A stretch of 33,665 nucleotides of DNA. Origin: Desulfobacter curvatus DSM 3379. Lineage in GTDB: Bacteria > Desulfobacterota > Desulfobacteria > Desulfobacterales > Desulfobacteraceae. Shown here piece after piece: positions 24,824 through 33,186 of the stretch. The stretch spans positions 1-33,665 of the forward strand of contig NZ_KB893092.1 of the NCBI RefSeq assembly GCF_000373985.1, written 5' to 3'. The notes under the pieces are model-generated. The model did no database searches. It was not told the origin of the DNA and worked only from the letters and a program-made list of their open reading frames with translations. A program made the position numbers and the translations under genes. Within the stretch, counting starts at the first letter, position 1; each line of letters begins with the position of its first letter.

Positions 24824-25528
24824 TTAGGCCTCCAGCTTTTTAAAAACATCCCGTTCAATAATATTCAAAAGATCTGAGGAGAAACTTTGAAGTTCCGAAT
24901 TCAGCACCCGTATACGGTCATTAAAATAATTATATGCAATAACCGATGGTATTGCCACGGCAAGTCCGGCTGCAGTGGCCACCAAGGCCTCGGAAATACC
25001 GGGTGCCACAACGGCAAGACTGGCAGACCCGGAGAGCCCGATGCCCTGAAAGGTGCTCATGATACCCCACACCGTACCGAACAGGCCGATAAAAGGCGCT
25101 GTATTACCTGCTGTTGCAAGAAAGGATACCAACTGGGTCAATCGCCGGTTTTCCACATTAATGGCCCGGTTAAGTGTACGTTTGACACTTCCCATGGTCT
25201 GAAAAGTTGATCCGGCATTTTTCTTTGCGGCAAGATTGTCCTTATTCTCGGTTCTTGCAGCCTCCATGTAAGCGGCAATAAAAAGCCGGGCCAGGGGGCT
25301 GGGACGAAGCGCCTTGGCTTTGGAAAAAGCATCAGCCAGGGTCCGGCACTGCCAGAATACTTCGGTAAAATCAGCCGAATCCCTGAATGCCTTTCTCATA
25401 TACCGAAATTTTATGAATATGATAGACCAGGAGATAATAGAAAAAAACAGCAGCAACAACATGATAAACTTTACAACTGGCCCGGCATTGGTGAGCATAT
25501 ATAACAGGCCGACTGATTCAGTGGTCAT
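24824..25528 (-). CDS. tolQ: Tol-Pal proton channel subunit TolQ
   Basis: MotA/TolQ/ExbB-family inner-membrane protein that forms the proton channel with TolR. The 234-aa protein has three membrane helices (about 16-36, 135-160, 170-195) with the conserved TAPFIGLFGTVWGIM and EALVATAAGLAVAIP. AAGGA precedes the ATG. It is the first gene of the tol-pal set. Confidence 0.95.
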   Translation of the reverse strand: MTTESVGLLYMLTNAGPVVKFIMLLLLFFSIISWSIIFIKFRYMRKAFRDSADFTEVFWQCRTLADAFSKAKALRPSPLARLFIAAYMEAARTENKDNLAAKKNAGSTFQTMGSVKRTLNRAINVENRRLTQLVSFLATAGNTAPFIGLFGTVWGIMSTFQGIGLSGSASLAVVAPGISEALVATAAGLAVAIPSVIAYNYFNDRIRVLNSELQSFSSDLLNIIERDVFKKLEA

Positions 25529-25594
25529 TCTTTTTTCCTTAAACTATGTTGGCTCCTAGGAAACATAACAGACAAGAAGGCATAAATCTATAAG

Positions 25595-25721
25595 GTGTTT
25601 GGGCGGAAAGTCACCCATCTGCGGCGTTGCAGAAGAATTTACAATCCCCACAATCATAAGCTTGCTTAAGGGGTGCTAATTTTTCTGCACCTTGCATCTG
25701 GGCAACTTTCCGCCCAAACAC
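25595..25721. repeat. MITE-like palindromic repeat, copy B
   Basis: A 127-bp element with terminal inverted repeats GTGTTTGGGCGGAAAGT on both sides, perfect for 17 bp. With a few mismatches they extend to about 45 bp (TGCAGAA and AATT shared). The centre also folds (CCCC ... GGGG around AAGCTTGCTT). No open reading frame of use is present. Copy A is at 7804-7878. I saw no clear target-site duplication. Confidence 0.8.
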
Positions 25722-25771
25722 GAGGTTTAAGTTCAGGTACTACATATGCGATCACCGACCCTCAAGTCAAT

Positions 25772-25806
25772 AAAAAAAAGCCCCCTTGCCTGAGACAAAG
25801 GGGCTT
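25772..25806 (-). terminator. Terminator of groS-groL
   Basis: On the minus strand AAGCCCC...GGGGCTT pairs across a loop and is followed by eight T. It lies about 60 nt after the groL stop. Confidence 0.88.
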
Positions 25807-25867
25807 AATATCACCAAATCACATACATCATAGCCGAATAAACCGGCTCATGGTGTCACAGGATCGA

Positions 25868-27520
25868 CTACATCATACCGGGCATTCCGCCGCCCATGCC
25901 GCCGCCCATGCCGCCGGGCATTCCGCCGCCCATGCCACCTGCATTTTCTTCAGGTTTTTCAGCGATCATGGCTTCGGTAGTCAGCATGACAGATGCAACA
26001 GAGGCTGCGTTTTGCAGGGCAAAACGGACCACTTTCTTAGGATCGATAACGCCGGCTTCGATAAGATCCTCGTATACGTCGGTTCTGGCATTGTATCCAA
26101 ATGCGCCGTCACCCTCTTTAACCTTGTTGATAACAACAGAACCTTCAACACCTGCGTTGTCGGCAATTTTGCGCAACGGCCACTCAATGGCCTTGGCAAT
26201 AACCTGAACACCCAGTTTTTCTTCACCGTCCACATCAAGGGAGTCAAGGGCAGGAATGCATCTAACCAAGGCTACGCCGCCGCCGGGAACAATACCTTCT
26301 TCAACAGCTGCACGGGTTGCATTCAACGCATCTTCAACGCGGGCTTTCTTTTCTTTCATTTCGGTCTCAGTAGCGGCACCAACATTAATTACAGCCACAC
26401 CGCCGACCAGTTTAGCCAGACGTTCCTGAAGTTTTTCACGGTCATAATCAGAAGAAGTTTCATCAATCTGGGCACGAATCTGTTTTACGCGGCCTTCAAG
26501 AGCTTCTCTGGATCCGGCACCGTCAACAATAGTGGTATTGTCTTTATCAATGGTGATCGTCTTGGCCTGGCCAAGGTCCTGAAGGGTAATGTTTTCCAGT
26601 TTGATACCGATATCTTCGGAAACCACCTGACCACCGGTGAGGATGGCAATATCTTCGAGCATGGCTTTTCTTCTGTCGCCGAAACCGGGCGCTTTAACGG
26701 CAGCCACATTCAGGGTACCACGCAGCTTGTTAACAACCAGAGTGGCCAGAGCTTCACCTTCTACATCTTCTGCAACAATGACAAGGGGCTTTCCTGTTTT
26801 TGCGATTTCTTCCAGCACAGGAAGCAGATCTTTCATGGAGGAAACTTTTTTATCGCAGATCAGGACAAAAGGATTTTCCAGGGCAGCAACCATTTTTTCC
26901 GTATCGGTTGCGAAATAGGGGGAAAGATATCCGCGGTCAAACTGCATACCTTCGACAACATCAAGGGTAGTATCCATGGACTTGGCTTCTTCAACGGTGA
27001 TAACACCTTCCTTGCCTACTTTGTCCATGGCCTCGGCAATGATGTTACCAATGGTTTCATCATTATTGGCGGAAATAGTGCCGACCTGGGCGATTTCATT
27101 CTGGTCCTTGGTGGGTTTGGCAAGTTCTCCAAGGCCGTCAATGACTTTGGCAACAGCTTTGTCAATGCCTCTTTTGATCCCCATGGGGTTGTTGCCGGCA
27201 ACGACCAGACGCTGGCCTTCTTCGTAAATCGCCCGGGCAAGGACAGTGGCGGTGGTGGTACCGTCACCAGCCATATCAGATGTTTTTGAAGATACCTCTT
27301 TAACCATCTGGGCGCCCATGTTTTCAAATTTATCTTCGAGGTCAATCTCTTTGGCAACGGTTACGCCGTCTTTGGTAACATTGGGAGAACCCCAGGATTT
27401 ATCAATAACAACGTTTCTTCCCTTGGGACCAAGGGTAACCGTTACGGCGTCGGCAAGCGCCTGAACACCTTTGAGCATAGCTTCACGTGCTTTGGCATCG
27501 TACTTAATTTCTTTAGCCAT
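25868..27520 (-). CDS. groL: Chaperonin GroEL (60 kDa)
   Basis: Double-ring ATP-dependent folding chamber. The 550-aa protein has VTLGPKGRNVVID, AGDGTTTATVLARAI with the catalytic Asp, GGGVALVR and the flexible GGM-repeat tail ending in GMPGMM. It follows groS by 97 nt. An imperfect hairpin (27577-27611) in that gap may affect relative expression. Confidence 0.98.
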   Translation of the reverse strand: MAKEIKYDAKAREAMLKGVQALADAVTVTLGPKGRNVVIDKSWGSPNVTKDGVTVAKEIDLEDKFENMGAQMVKEVSSKTSDMAGDGTTTATVLARAIYEEGQRLVVAGNNPMGIKRGIDKAVAKVIDGLGELAKPTKDQNEIAQVGTISANNDETIGNIIAEAMDKVGKEGVITVEEAKSMDTTLDVVEGMQFDRGYLSPYFATDTEKMVAALENPFVLICDKKVSSMKDLLPVLEEIAKTGKPLVIVAEDVEGEALATLVVNKLRGTLNVAAVKAPGFGDRRKAMLEDIAILTGGQVVSEDIGIKLENITLQDLGQAKTITIDKDNTTIVDGAGSREALEGRVKQIRAQIDETSSDYDREKLQERLAKLVGGVAVINVGAATETEMKEKKARVEDALNATRAAVEEGIVPGGGVALVRCIPALDSLDVDGEEKLGVQVIAKAIEWPLRKIADNAGVEGSVVINKVKEGDGAFGYNARTDVYEDLIEAGVIDPKKVVRFALQNAASVASVMLTTEAMIAEKPEENAGGMGGGMPGGMGGGMGGGMPGMM

Positions 27521-27617
27521 TGTATTTTATCTCCGTCAAATTTTTAAATTATAATAAAGTATATGTGAACTTAAGCCTATCGACCTGAAATTATGAGCTT
27601 CAGGATGATAGAAAATA

Positions 27618-27905
27618 TTAATCAACAACGCCCAGTACATCGTCCTGGCGCATGATCAGATAATCAATTCCGTCAATTTTAACTTCCGTGCCACCGTATT
27701 TGCTGAACAGTACGCGATCACCCACTTTCACGTCCATGGGAAGAAGCTTTCCGTCTTCGCCCATACGTCCGTTACCGGTTGCAACAACTTTACCTTCGGC
27801 AGGCTTTTCCTTTGCTGTGTCCGGGATAATGATACCGCCTTTGGTTTTTTCATCTTCTTCAACACGTTCAACAAGAATTCTGTCGCTCAATGGTCTGAAA
27901 CTCAT
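27618..27905 (-). CDS. groS: Co-chaperonin GroES
   Basis: Seven-subunit lid of GroEL. The 95-aa protein has RPLSDRILVERVEEDEKTKGGIIIPDTAKEKP, including the mobile loop, and a typical GDRVLFSKYGGTEVKIDG. AAAGGAG precedes the ATG. The 80 nt upstream contain a candidate TTGACT at 27961-27966 but no inverted repeat of the CIRCE type. Confidence 0.97.
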   Translation of the reverse strand: MSFRPLSDRILVERVEEDEKTKGGIIIPDTAKEKPAEGKVVATGNGRMGEDGKLLPMDVKVGDRVLFSKYGGTEVKIDGIDYLIMRQDDVLGVVD

Positions 27906-27986
27906 GATACAATTCTCCTTTAATTATAAAAGTTGAGCATTAAATTTTATTTTTGAATTAAGTCAACTCGTTAAACAGATCGCCAT

Positions 27987-28241
27987 CTATTTGGAATCTG
28001 ATTTTGAGGTTGGCTTTTCTGATTTGGCTGATGACTGTTCTTTAGGCTTTGAACCGGCCTTGGCTCCGCCGTAATCCGTTACATACCATCCGGATCCTTT
28101 AAGGTGAAAGGTGCTTTGGGAAATAATCTTTTTTAGGCTACCATTGCACCTGGGACAAACTTCAAGGGGGGACTCCGAAATTTTTTGAAAAACCTCTTCT
28201 ATATGTCCGCACCCACTGCATTGGTACTCGTAAACCGGCAT
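27987..28241 (-). CDS. FmdB-family zinc ribbon protein
   Basis: An 84-aa protein with a zinc ribbon of two CxxC pairs (Cys8/Cys11, Cys29/Cys32) and the family segment MPVYEYQCSGCGHIEE. A serine/lysine-rich tail follows. Function of the FmdB family is poorly known; regulatory or nucleic-acid roles are proposed. It lies 81 nt before groS on the same strand and may share a promoter with groS-groL. Confidence 0.88.
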   Translation of the reverse strand: MPVYEYQCSGCGHIEEVFQKISESPLEVCPRCNGSLKKIISQSTFHLKGSGWYVTDYGGAKAGSKPKEQSSAKSEKPTSKSDSK

Positions 28242-28311
28242 TTTGTTTTTCCTTCCTCTAAATTACTGAAACCGTCTATTTTAAGGGACTCCTTGCTTGA
28301 AAAACAAAACT

Positions 28312-28339
28312 AAAATAATAAGTCTTTTTTCCTTGTCAA
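28312..28339 (-). promoter_or_regulatory. Candidate sigma-70 promoter for fmdB-groSL
   Basis: On the minus strand TTGACA (28334-28339), 16 nt, then TATTTT (28312-28317), about 70 nt before the fmdB-like ATG. The tRNA promoter at 32656 has the same -35 and -10. Confidence 0.5.
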
Positions 28340-28383
28340 GGATGGATGCTTAAAATTTTTAAGGATATTCCAGTTTATACCCA

Positions 28384-28896
28384 TCAATACCATTGTGCAT
28401 AAAATTCAAAAACTTGTGACATCCCGGACACGGTTTGGGAGGCAATAATATCGCGGGTTATTCCATGCACTTTTTTTTCTTCTTCCAGGGTCACCTCTGC
28501 TTCACAGGCATTTTCATAGCGATGTTCAAACCGTGCAAACCGAACCACATGAACCAGTTCATGGACCAGGATGTACAAAAGAAAAGGAGCAAGACAAATT
28601 TTAGATTTTTTTGCAATAAATAAAATAATAGCAGGATCCTGGATGCAGACATGATAGAGACTGAAGACAGAAGAGCTTAGAGAAAGATCCTGCCGCCGGC
28701 CTTCATACTTAAGCACTTGGGCAAAAGGGCCTTCCACCCGTTCATGGGGAGCCAGATCCTTGGCCGTTTTAATATCATATCTGTGTTTAAGCCATTGGGA
28801 AGAGGACAACTTAAAATAATTGTACACCATCTCCTCAGCCCGCAGTGCTGCGGTTGCAACCTGTCCAAGTTCACTTTCATTAAAAAACCGTGCCAT
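28384..28896 (-). CDS. Unknown protein with HELVH metalloprotease motif
   Basis: I do not recognise the family. The 170-aa protein has VHELVHVVRFARFEHRYEN at 111-129, with the zincin HExxH (His112, Glu113, His116). A hydrophobic stretch precedes it (about 101-111). Possible third ligands are His125, Glu128 or Glu134. No signal peptide is seen, so it may be cytoplasmic. A zinc protease or an inactive zincin-like fold are both possible. It is 142 nt upstream of the fmdB-like gene and may be separately transcribed. Confidence 0.75.
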   Translation of the reverse strand: MARFFNESELGQVATAALRAEEMVYNYFKLSSSQWLKHRYDIKTAKDLAPHERVEGPFAQVLKYEGRRQDLSLSSSVFSLYHVCIQDPAIILFIAKKSKICLAPFLLYILVHELVHVVRFARFEHRYENACEAEVTLEEEKKVHGITRDIIASQTVSGMSQVFEFYAQWY

Positions 28897-29008
28897 TTAC
28901 ACGCCTGCTCCATACAACAAAAGAATGGACACTTAATTCAAAACTATGCTATAGTCAAAATTTAGCAAATCAAATGACAGTTTACTGATTTAAAAGGAGG
29001 TGATTTTT

Positions 29009-29104
29009 TTGGGTAGCGTTATAAAAAAGAGAAGGAAAAAAATGCGCAAGCATAAACATAGAAAGCTCCTTGCCAAAACCAGGCATCAAAGAAAGAAAAA
29101 ATAG
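29009..29104 (+). CDS. Small ribosomal protein bS22-like (31 aa)
   Basis: A 31-aa, strongly basic protein starting MGSVIKKRRKKM and continuing RKHKHRKLLAKTRHQRKKK. It matches the AURKAIP1/COX24 domain family, whose bacterial member in mycobacteria is ribosomal protein bS22 and whose mitochondrial relative is mS38. It uses a TTG start with a perfect AAAGGAGGTG ribosome binding site (28993-29002). It is a single gene followed by a hairpin (29151-29184). Its length and lysine/arginine content make it easy to miss in annotation. Confidence 0.88.
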   Translation: MGSVIKKRRKKMRKHKHRKLLAKTRHQRKKK

Positions 29105-29150
29105 GCTCTAAAGAAACTGGATTCGCCTTTTTCTTTCCTAAGCCCGTGGG

Positions 29151-29184
29151 GAGTATTGAGTTGTATCAACTCAGCTCAATACTC
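29151..29184. terminator. Hairpin between bS22 and hflC
   Basis: GAGTATTGAG (29151-29160) pairs with CTCAATACTC (29175-29184). An inner GAGTTG / CAACTC (29158-29172) can also pair, giving a longer stem with a bulge. It sits between convergent genes and may stop transcription from both. The T-run is weak. Confidence 0.55.
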
Positions 29185-29215
29185 ATATCCCACATATCCA
29201 AATCCGACACATCTC

Positions 29216-30199
29216 TTAATTTGAACTTTCCTTAAAATATTTCATCAACTCGGAGTCCGTTGACAATATAACGGTGCTGTCCTTTTCAAGCGTCTTTTTG
29301 TATAGCTCCATGGTTTCCACAAACGCATAGAATTCGGGATCTTGACCATAAGCGGCTGCATAGATCCGGGTAGCCTGGGCATCGGCCTTACCTTTTATTT
29401 CCTGGACCTGCTTATACGCCTGGGACTTGATTACCTGCAACTCCCGTTCTTTTTCTCCTCTGATATTACTGGCTTCACCTTGACCTTCTGCCCTGAATTT
29501 TTCTGCGATCTGATTTCTTTCTGCAATCATCCGGTCATATACAGAACTGCGAACACTGTCGATATAATTAATTCGCTTAATTTTAACATCCACAACCTGA
29601 ATGCCAAACTCCGCTAATTTTTCCCGTGCCTGTTTTTCTATCTGACGGGCAATTTCAGCCCGGCCCAAATCCACACGGTAGCGAACCTTCCGCTTTGGCG
29701 AGTCCTCACCTTCCTTTGCCTCTAATCCCTGAATGGCATCAAACGTATCCATGGGGCGGTCTGTATTCCTTACACTTTCCACAAGCGGGTATGCAGAAAT
29801 CAAATCACGCATGGCCGGATCAATAATATCATCCAGTCTTTTCAGTCCAGAAAATTCATCTTTCACTGTCTGAAAATAAACAATAGGATCACTGATCCGC
29901 CACCGGGCAAAGGTATCCACCCAGATATATGTTTTATCTTTTGTGGGAATCTGTCCCGGATCCCCGTCCCACTCAAGCAAAATTTTAGGAAATTTATTCA
30001 CCTTCTGGATAAATGGAATTTTAAACTTCAACCCCGGTGTTTTCTTTGCATCGCCCACAATACGCCCGAACTGGGTGATGACCACTTGCTCGGTTTCATC
30101 TATCACGTAGGCGGAATTATATAAAACCAACGCTGCAATGACTGCAATAGCCAGCAAAACCCCACTTACCCTTCCCATATTGTTATTTGTATCTTCCAT
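29216..30199 (-). CDS. hflC: FtsH modulator HflC
   Basis: Inner-membrane SPFH/band-7 protein that forms a cage with HflK around the FtsH protease. The 327-aa protein has one N-terminal helix (about 10-28), the SPFH domain (VVITQFGRIVGDAKKTPGLKFKIPF), and a helical C-terminal region with repeated Glu/Arg/Ala. It starts 2 nt after hflK. Confidence 0.95.
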   Translation of the reverse strand: MEDTNNNMGRVSGVLLAIAVIAALVLYNSAYVIDETEQVVITQFGRIVGDAKKTPGLKFKIPFIQKVNKFPKILLEWDGDPGQIPTKDKTYIWVDTFARWRISDPIVYFQTVKDEFSGLKRLDDIIDPAMRDLISAYPLVESVRNTDRPMDTFDAIQGLEAKEGEDSPKRKVRYRVDLGRAEIARQIEKQAREKLAEFGIQVVDVKIKRINYIDSVRSSVYDRMIAERNQIAEKFRAEGQGEASNIRGEKERELQVIKSQAYKQVQEIKGKADAQATRIYAAAYGQDPEFYAFVETMELYKKTLEKDSTVILSTDSELMKYFKESSN

Positions 30200-30201
30200 A
30201 T

Positions 30202-31278
30202 CTATTTACCTTTTTGAAGGGTTTGAGCTGAAAATTTAGCTCCCATATTGACAAACGGCAGCAAATTTTTCTGATCTGAATCAATGATATATTTATTTTC
30301 CAGCTTGGGCAAAACTTCAAGCATGGCTTCCAGATACATCCGTTTCCGGGTCACATCCTTTGCCCGGACATACTCATCGTAGATAGCCTTAAATTTGGCA
30401 GCATCACCCTGGGCACGGTTCACCCGATCCACAGCATACCCCTCGGCATCTTTGATCACTCGCCTTGCTTCACCCCGGGCCAGGGGAATCGCCTTGTTAT
30501 ATTCTTCTCTGGCCTTATATATGGTCTGCTCTTTTTCCTGGATGGCCTGGTTAACTTCATTAAAGGAAGCTTGCACCGGTTCCGGCACATTTGTTTTCTT
30601 CATTTCAATATTGACGATGCTGATCCCGGCTTTGGCATTATCCATTTCCTTTTGAAGCATTTCCTTGGCGGCACTGGCAATTTCTGCACGGCTTGAAATA
30701 ACCTCATTGATGCTCCTGTCTCCCACAACCATTCTCATGGTTGCTTCGGACATATGCCTTAACAGGGATCTGACATCTTTTACATTAAACAGATACGCCC
30801 TGGGGTCGGATCGGCGATACTGAACAATCCAGGGGACAACGGCTACATTAAGGTCACCTGTGAGCATTAAAGATGCCTCCTGCCTGGAAGATTCCGCAGA
30901 TGAACGATATGACCCGCCGCCGTTGTACGTTTTAAATCCGAATTCTTCGGTTTCAACCTGCCGGACATTCACCTTGGTTACTTTTTCTATGCCTGCGGGC
31001 ATCTTGAAATTCAGGCCGGGCTGGGCCAAACGATTATACTTTCCGAAACGCTGAATCACACCGACCTCACTTCGCCCAATGGTAAACACGGTGGAAACGC
31101 CTATTACCAAAGCGAGGATAATGATGCCAATAAAAAAGATGCCGGAAAACTTAAACCCCTTAAATTTATTTAACAGATCATCCATCTGAGGCGGTGTAGG
31201 CATCCCAGGCCCTCCTCCGCCTTGTTTTTGTTCATATTTTTTCTGATTTTCTCGAAGCTTTTCCCAATCCCAATTCAT
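30202..31278 (-). CDS. hflK: FtsH modulator HflK
   Basis: Partner of HflC. From the ATG at 31276-31278 it is 358 aa and begins MNWDWEKLRENQKK, the normal HflK N-terminus. A glycine/proline stretch follows, then a membrane helix (about 44-66), then the SPFH domain (GVIQRFGKYNRLAQPGLNFKMPAGIE). An upstream start at 31386 would add 36 residues not typical of the family. AGGA lies 11 nt before the chosen ATG. Confidence 0.94.
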   Translation of the reverse strand: MNWDWEKLRENQKKYEQKQGGGGPGMPTPPQMDDLLNKFKGFKFSGIFFIGIIILALVIGVSTVFTIGRSEVGVIQRFGKYNRLAQPGLNFKMPAGIEKVTKVNVRQVETEEFGFKTYNGGGSYRSSAESSRQEASLMLTGDLNVAVVPWIVQYRRSDPRAYLFNVKDVRSLLRHMSEATMRMVVGDRSINEVISSRAEIASAAKEMLQKEMDNAKAGISIVNIEMKKTNVPEPVQASFNEVNQAIQEKEQTIYKAREEYNKAIPLARGEARRVIKDAEGYAVDRVNRAQGDAAKFKAIYDEYVRAKDVTRKRMYLEAMLEVLPKLENKYIIDSDQKNLLPFVNMGAKFSAQTLQKGK

Positions 31279-31629
31279 AAAATTATATCCTATTAATGAA
31301 TGACCAATTTGATGATAATCATTGTATCCATTGCTGCATTTGAATATTTTATTTAGGCAAAATATTACTCTAATTATAAGAATCAAGGTTAAAAGGCAAT
31401 ATTTTTATATGAAAGGCCCAATAAGTTGTTGATGCCTTTCATATTTTGTTGTGGGTTGAGCCGGGGTTTTGATAGACCAAGTCAGCCCATGGGTGTTATT
31501 CGGAACAACGCGTGTGGCAAAGAATATCAGGCAAGCCGGCAACATGGCCGGACCGCACTTTGGATTCCCTATTGTTTGATATTATGTTATGACATTATTG
31601 AATCATAAAACACCAATTGGAAATTGAAC
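31279..31629. other. Intergenic region hflK / DUF721 gene
   Basis: These 351 nt lie between divergent genes. They hold a perfect 11-bp hairpin ATATGAAAGGC / GCCTTTCATAT (31407-31444), the 55-bp repeat copy 2 (31448-31501) and an imperfect CCGGC / GCCGG hairpin near 31535. Promoters for both flanking genes should be here, but none is clear. No gene is seen. Confidence 0.5.
31448..31501 (+). repeat. 55-bp interspersed repeat, copy 2
   Basis: Shares its ends and core (GTTGTGGGTTGAG, GATAGACCAAG, CCCATGG, GTTATTC) with copy 1 at 21997-22051, allowing a one-base gap. As in copy 1, a strong hairpin ends a few bases before it (31407-31444). On the minus strand it would be in the leader of hflK. Confidence 0.65.
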
Positions 31630-31953
31630 ATGGCCCCTCAAAAAACAAGTACAAGTCACTTGACTCATATCAGTGACATATTGGCAAAAGCGTTGTCAAA
31701 ATACAGACCATCCCAGGAGACGGAGATCACGCAGATATGGGACATATGGGATTTGGCGCTGGGAAGCTCCATTGCCCAGAACGCCAAACCGAATACATTT
31801 AAAAACGGCCACTTGCAGGTGACCGTGTCAAGCTCGGTATGGATACAGCAACTCAAATTCCTGGAAAAAGAGATGATTGCGAACCTGAATGCAAGGCTGA
31901 ACACACCCTTAATTACACATCTACGGTTTAAAATTGGAGAAATACACTACTGA
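31630..31953 (+). CDS. DUF721 / DciA-like protein
   Basis: A 107-aa protein of the DUF721 family. The family includes DciA, the helicase loader that replaces DnaC in most bacteria. Family features are the N-terminal helix (HISDILAKALSKYRP), IWDIWDLALGSSIAQNAKP, the beta segment NGHLQVTVSSSVWIQQLKFLEKEMI and the final RFKIGEI. The ATG at 31630 has GGA 8 nt before it; a TTG at 31624 is possible. It overlaps the next gene by 20 nt. Whether it loads DnaB in this organism is inferred. Confidence 0.82.
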   Translation: MAPQKTSTSHLTHISDILAKALSKYRPSQETEITQIWDIWDLALGSSIAQNAKPNTFKNGHLQVTVSSSVWIQQLKFLEKEMIANLNARLNTPLITHLRFKIGEIHY

Positions 31954-32659
31954 TCAACTTTTTGGGGGCAAATTATCTCTTTTGCAGCCGGAAAAGGGCT
32001 ACCGCTACAGCATGGATCCCTTTGTGTTATGCAGTCAGGTTTCATCCGTTTGTTCCGGAGATCGCATCCTTGATGTCGGGTGCGGCTGCGGTATTATTTC
32101 GGTTATCCTGGGATATTGCTTTCCTCAATCCCATATTACCGGCGTTGAAATTCAAACCAACCTTGCTGAAATTGCGCAGAAAAATATCAACAACAACAAA
32201 CTTGAACAGACGGTATCAATTATTAACGCGGATATTAAGCATATTAGTTCCGAATTCACAAACGGGCCTTTTGATCTTATCCTATCAAACCCACCCTATA
32301 AGAGACATAATACAGGAAGACTAAACCCGGATCTTGAAAAAGCCATCGCCCGCCATGAGATTACCATGGATATCCAAGGCCTTACCACAAAAGCGGATAC
32401 TCTTCTCAGACACAAGGGCCGATTTATGATCATTTTCCCCTCCGAACGTCTGCCGGATATCGAACAGGCAGTGCAGCCAACATCTATTTTTCCGGAGTGG
32501 ATACGCTATATCTATACCGGACAAAAAAAAACAGCAAAGCGTGTTATTTTTTCAGGAATTAAAGATATAACCGCCCCCAAACGCATTCTGCCGCCCATCT
32601 ATCTGTCGTCAAACAATCTTTTGGATACGGATATATTACCCAAGCGCATTATTCCTTGA
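31934..32659 (+). CDS. TrmN6-like tRNA/DNA adenine N6-methyltransferase
   Basis: SAM-dependent methyltransferase of the TrmN6 (YfiC) group, which methylates A37 of tRNA1(Val). The 241-aa protein starts TTDQLFGGKLSLLQPEKGYRYSMDP after a TTG. It has the SAM motif DVGCGCG (47-53) and the NPPY catalytic motif (119-122). The TTG start at 31934 lies inside the upstream gene, so translation is probably coupled. The substrate is inferred from family, since related enzymes methylate other RNAs. Confidence 0.85.
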   Translation: MEKYTTDQLFGGKLSLLQPEKGYRYSMDPFVLCSQVSSVCSGDRILDVGCGCGIISVILGYCFPQSHITGVEIQTNLAEIAQKNINNNKLEQTVSIINADIKHISSEFTNGPFDLILSNPPYKRHNTGRLNPDLEKAIARHEITMDIQGLTTKADTLLRHKGRFMIIFPSERLPDIEQAVQPTSIFPEWIRYIYTGQKKTAKRVIFSGIKDITAPKRILPPIYLSSNNLLDTDILPKRIIP

Positions 32660-32684
32660 CACTTTGATTAAAAGATACTATTTT
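32656..32684 (+). promoter_or_regulatory. Promoter of tRNA-Ser
   Basis: TTGACA (32656-32661), 17-nt spacer, TATTTT (32679-32684), 13 nt before the tRNA. It overlaps the stop codon of the TrmN6-like gene. Confidence 0.7.
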
Positions 32685-32697
32685 GCTTGGGTCTTTC

Positions 32698-32789
32698 GGA
32701 GAGGTGACCGAGCTGGCTGAAGGTGCACGCCTGGAAAGCGTGTGTACTCTAACCGGGTACCGGGGGTTCGAATCCCCCCTTCTCCGCCA
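32698..32789 (+). tRNA. tRNA-Ser (GGA anticodon)
   Basis: A 92-nt class II tRNA with acceptor GGAGAGG pairing with the 3' side (one G-U), anticodon stem CACGC / GCGTG around loop CTGGAAA (anticodon GGA), a long variable arm, T-loop GTTCGAATC and encoded CCA. It reads UCC and UCU. Tandem IS remnants follow about 400 nt downstream, but I see no copy of its 3' end nearby. Confidence 0.96.
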
Positions 32790-33186
32790 TAAGACTAATA
32801 ATATCAGCAAGTTATAAGCGGTTTTTTTAGTTTAGATACTATTACAGATACCAACCCCTAAAGCGGTTGGTTTTTGTATTTTATGGCCTGTCTCTAACAA
32901 ATCCACCCACCCCAAAAATGGGGAGATCTCCCCGGCATCACGGCTATGAATAAAAAAAGTCCGCACCAATGACGCTCCTGCTTGCATAGAATATTTTTTG
33001 AAGGATTTTGGGGGTGATCATAACTTCGGCCACTTTGTGCCAATCTCTTTTAATTGGCTGCAAAATAACGTGGAATTACAGATGGTTGATAGCAATCTAC
33101 ATCTGGTCACCACATATGTGGCCCATCTTACGATCAAGCCCTACATTTTTTTCTTCTATATTTCATTTTTACGTTCTGTTGACATT
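32790..33186. other. Region between tRNA-Ser and IS remnants
   Basis: Apart from the tRNA terminator this 397-nt stretch has no reliable gene. It contains palindromes GGGGAGATCTCCCC (32920-32933) and CCACATATGTGG (33110-33121). A 65-codon open frame at 32998-33195 lacks a ribosome binding site and looks like degraded mobile-element DNA. The terminal inverted repeat of the IS5-type element could be here but I could not define it. Confidence 0.4.
32850..32876 (+). terminator. Terminator after tRNA-Ser
   Basis: Stem CCAACC (32851-32856) / GGTTGG (32865-32870), extended by an A-T pair, followed by TTTTTG. Confidence 0.75.

Larger units (their letters stand above)
25529..25867. other. Intergenic region between groL and tolQ
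   Basis: These 339 nt contain the MITE-like repeat copy B (25595-25721) and the groL terminator (25772-25806). No gene is seen. The tolQ promoter should lie in 25529-25594 or within the repeat. Confidence 0.6.

Noticed and set aside
25673..27289. Long plus-strand open frame of 538 codons opposite groL
   Set aside because: It is antisense to a perfectly conserved groL. It reflects codon bias of the real gene and has no ribosome binding site or family resemblance.
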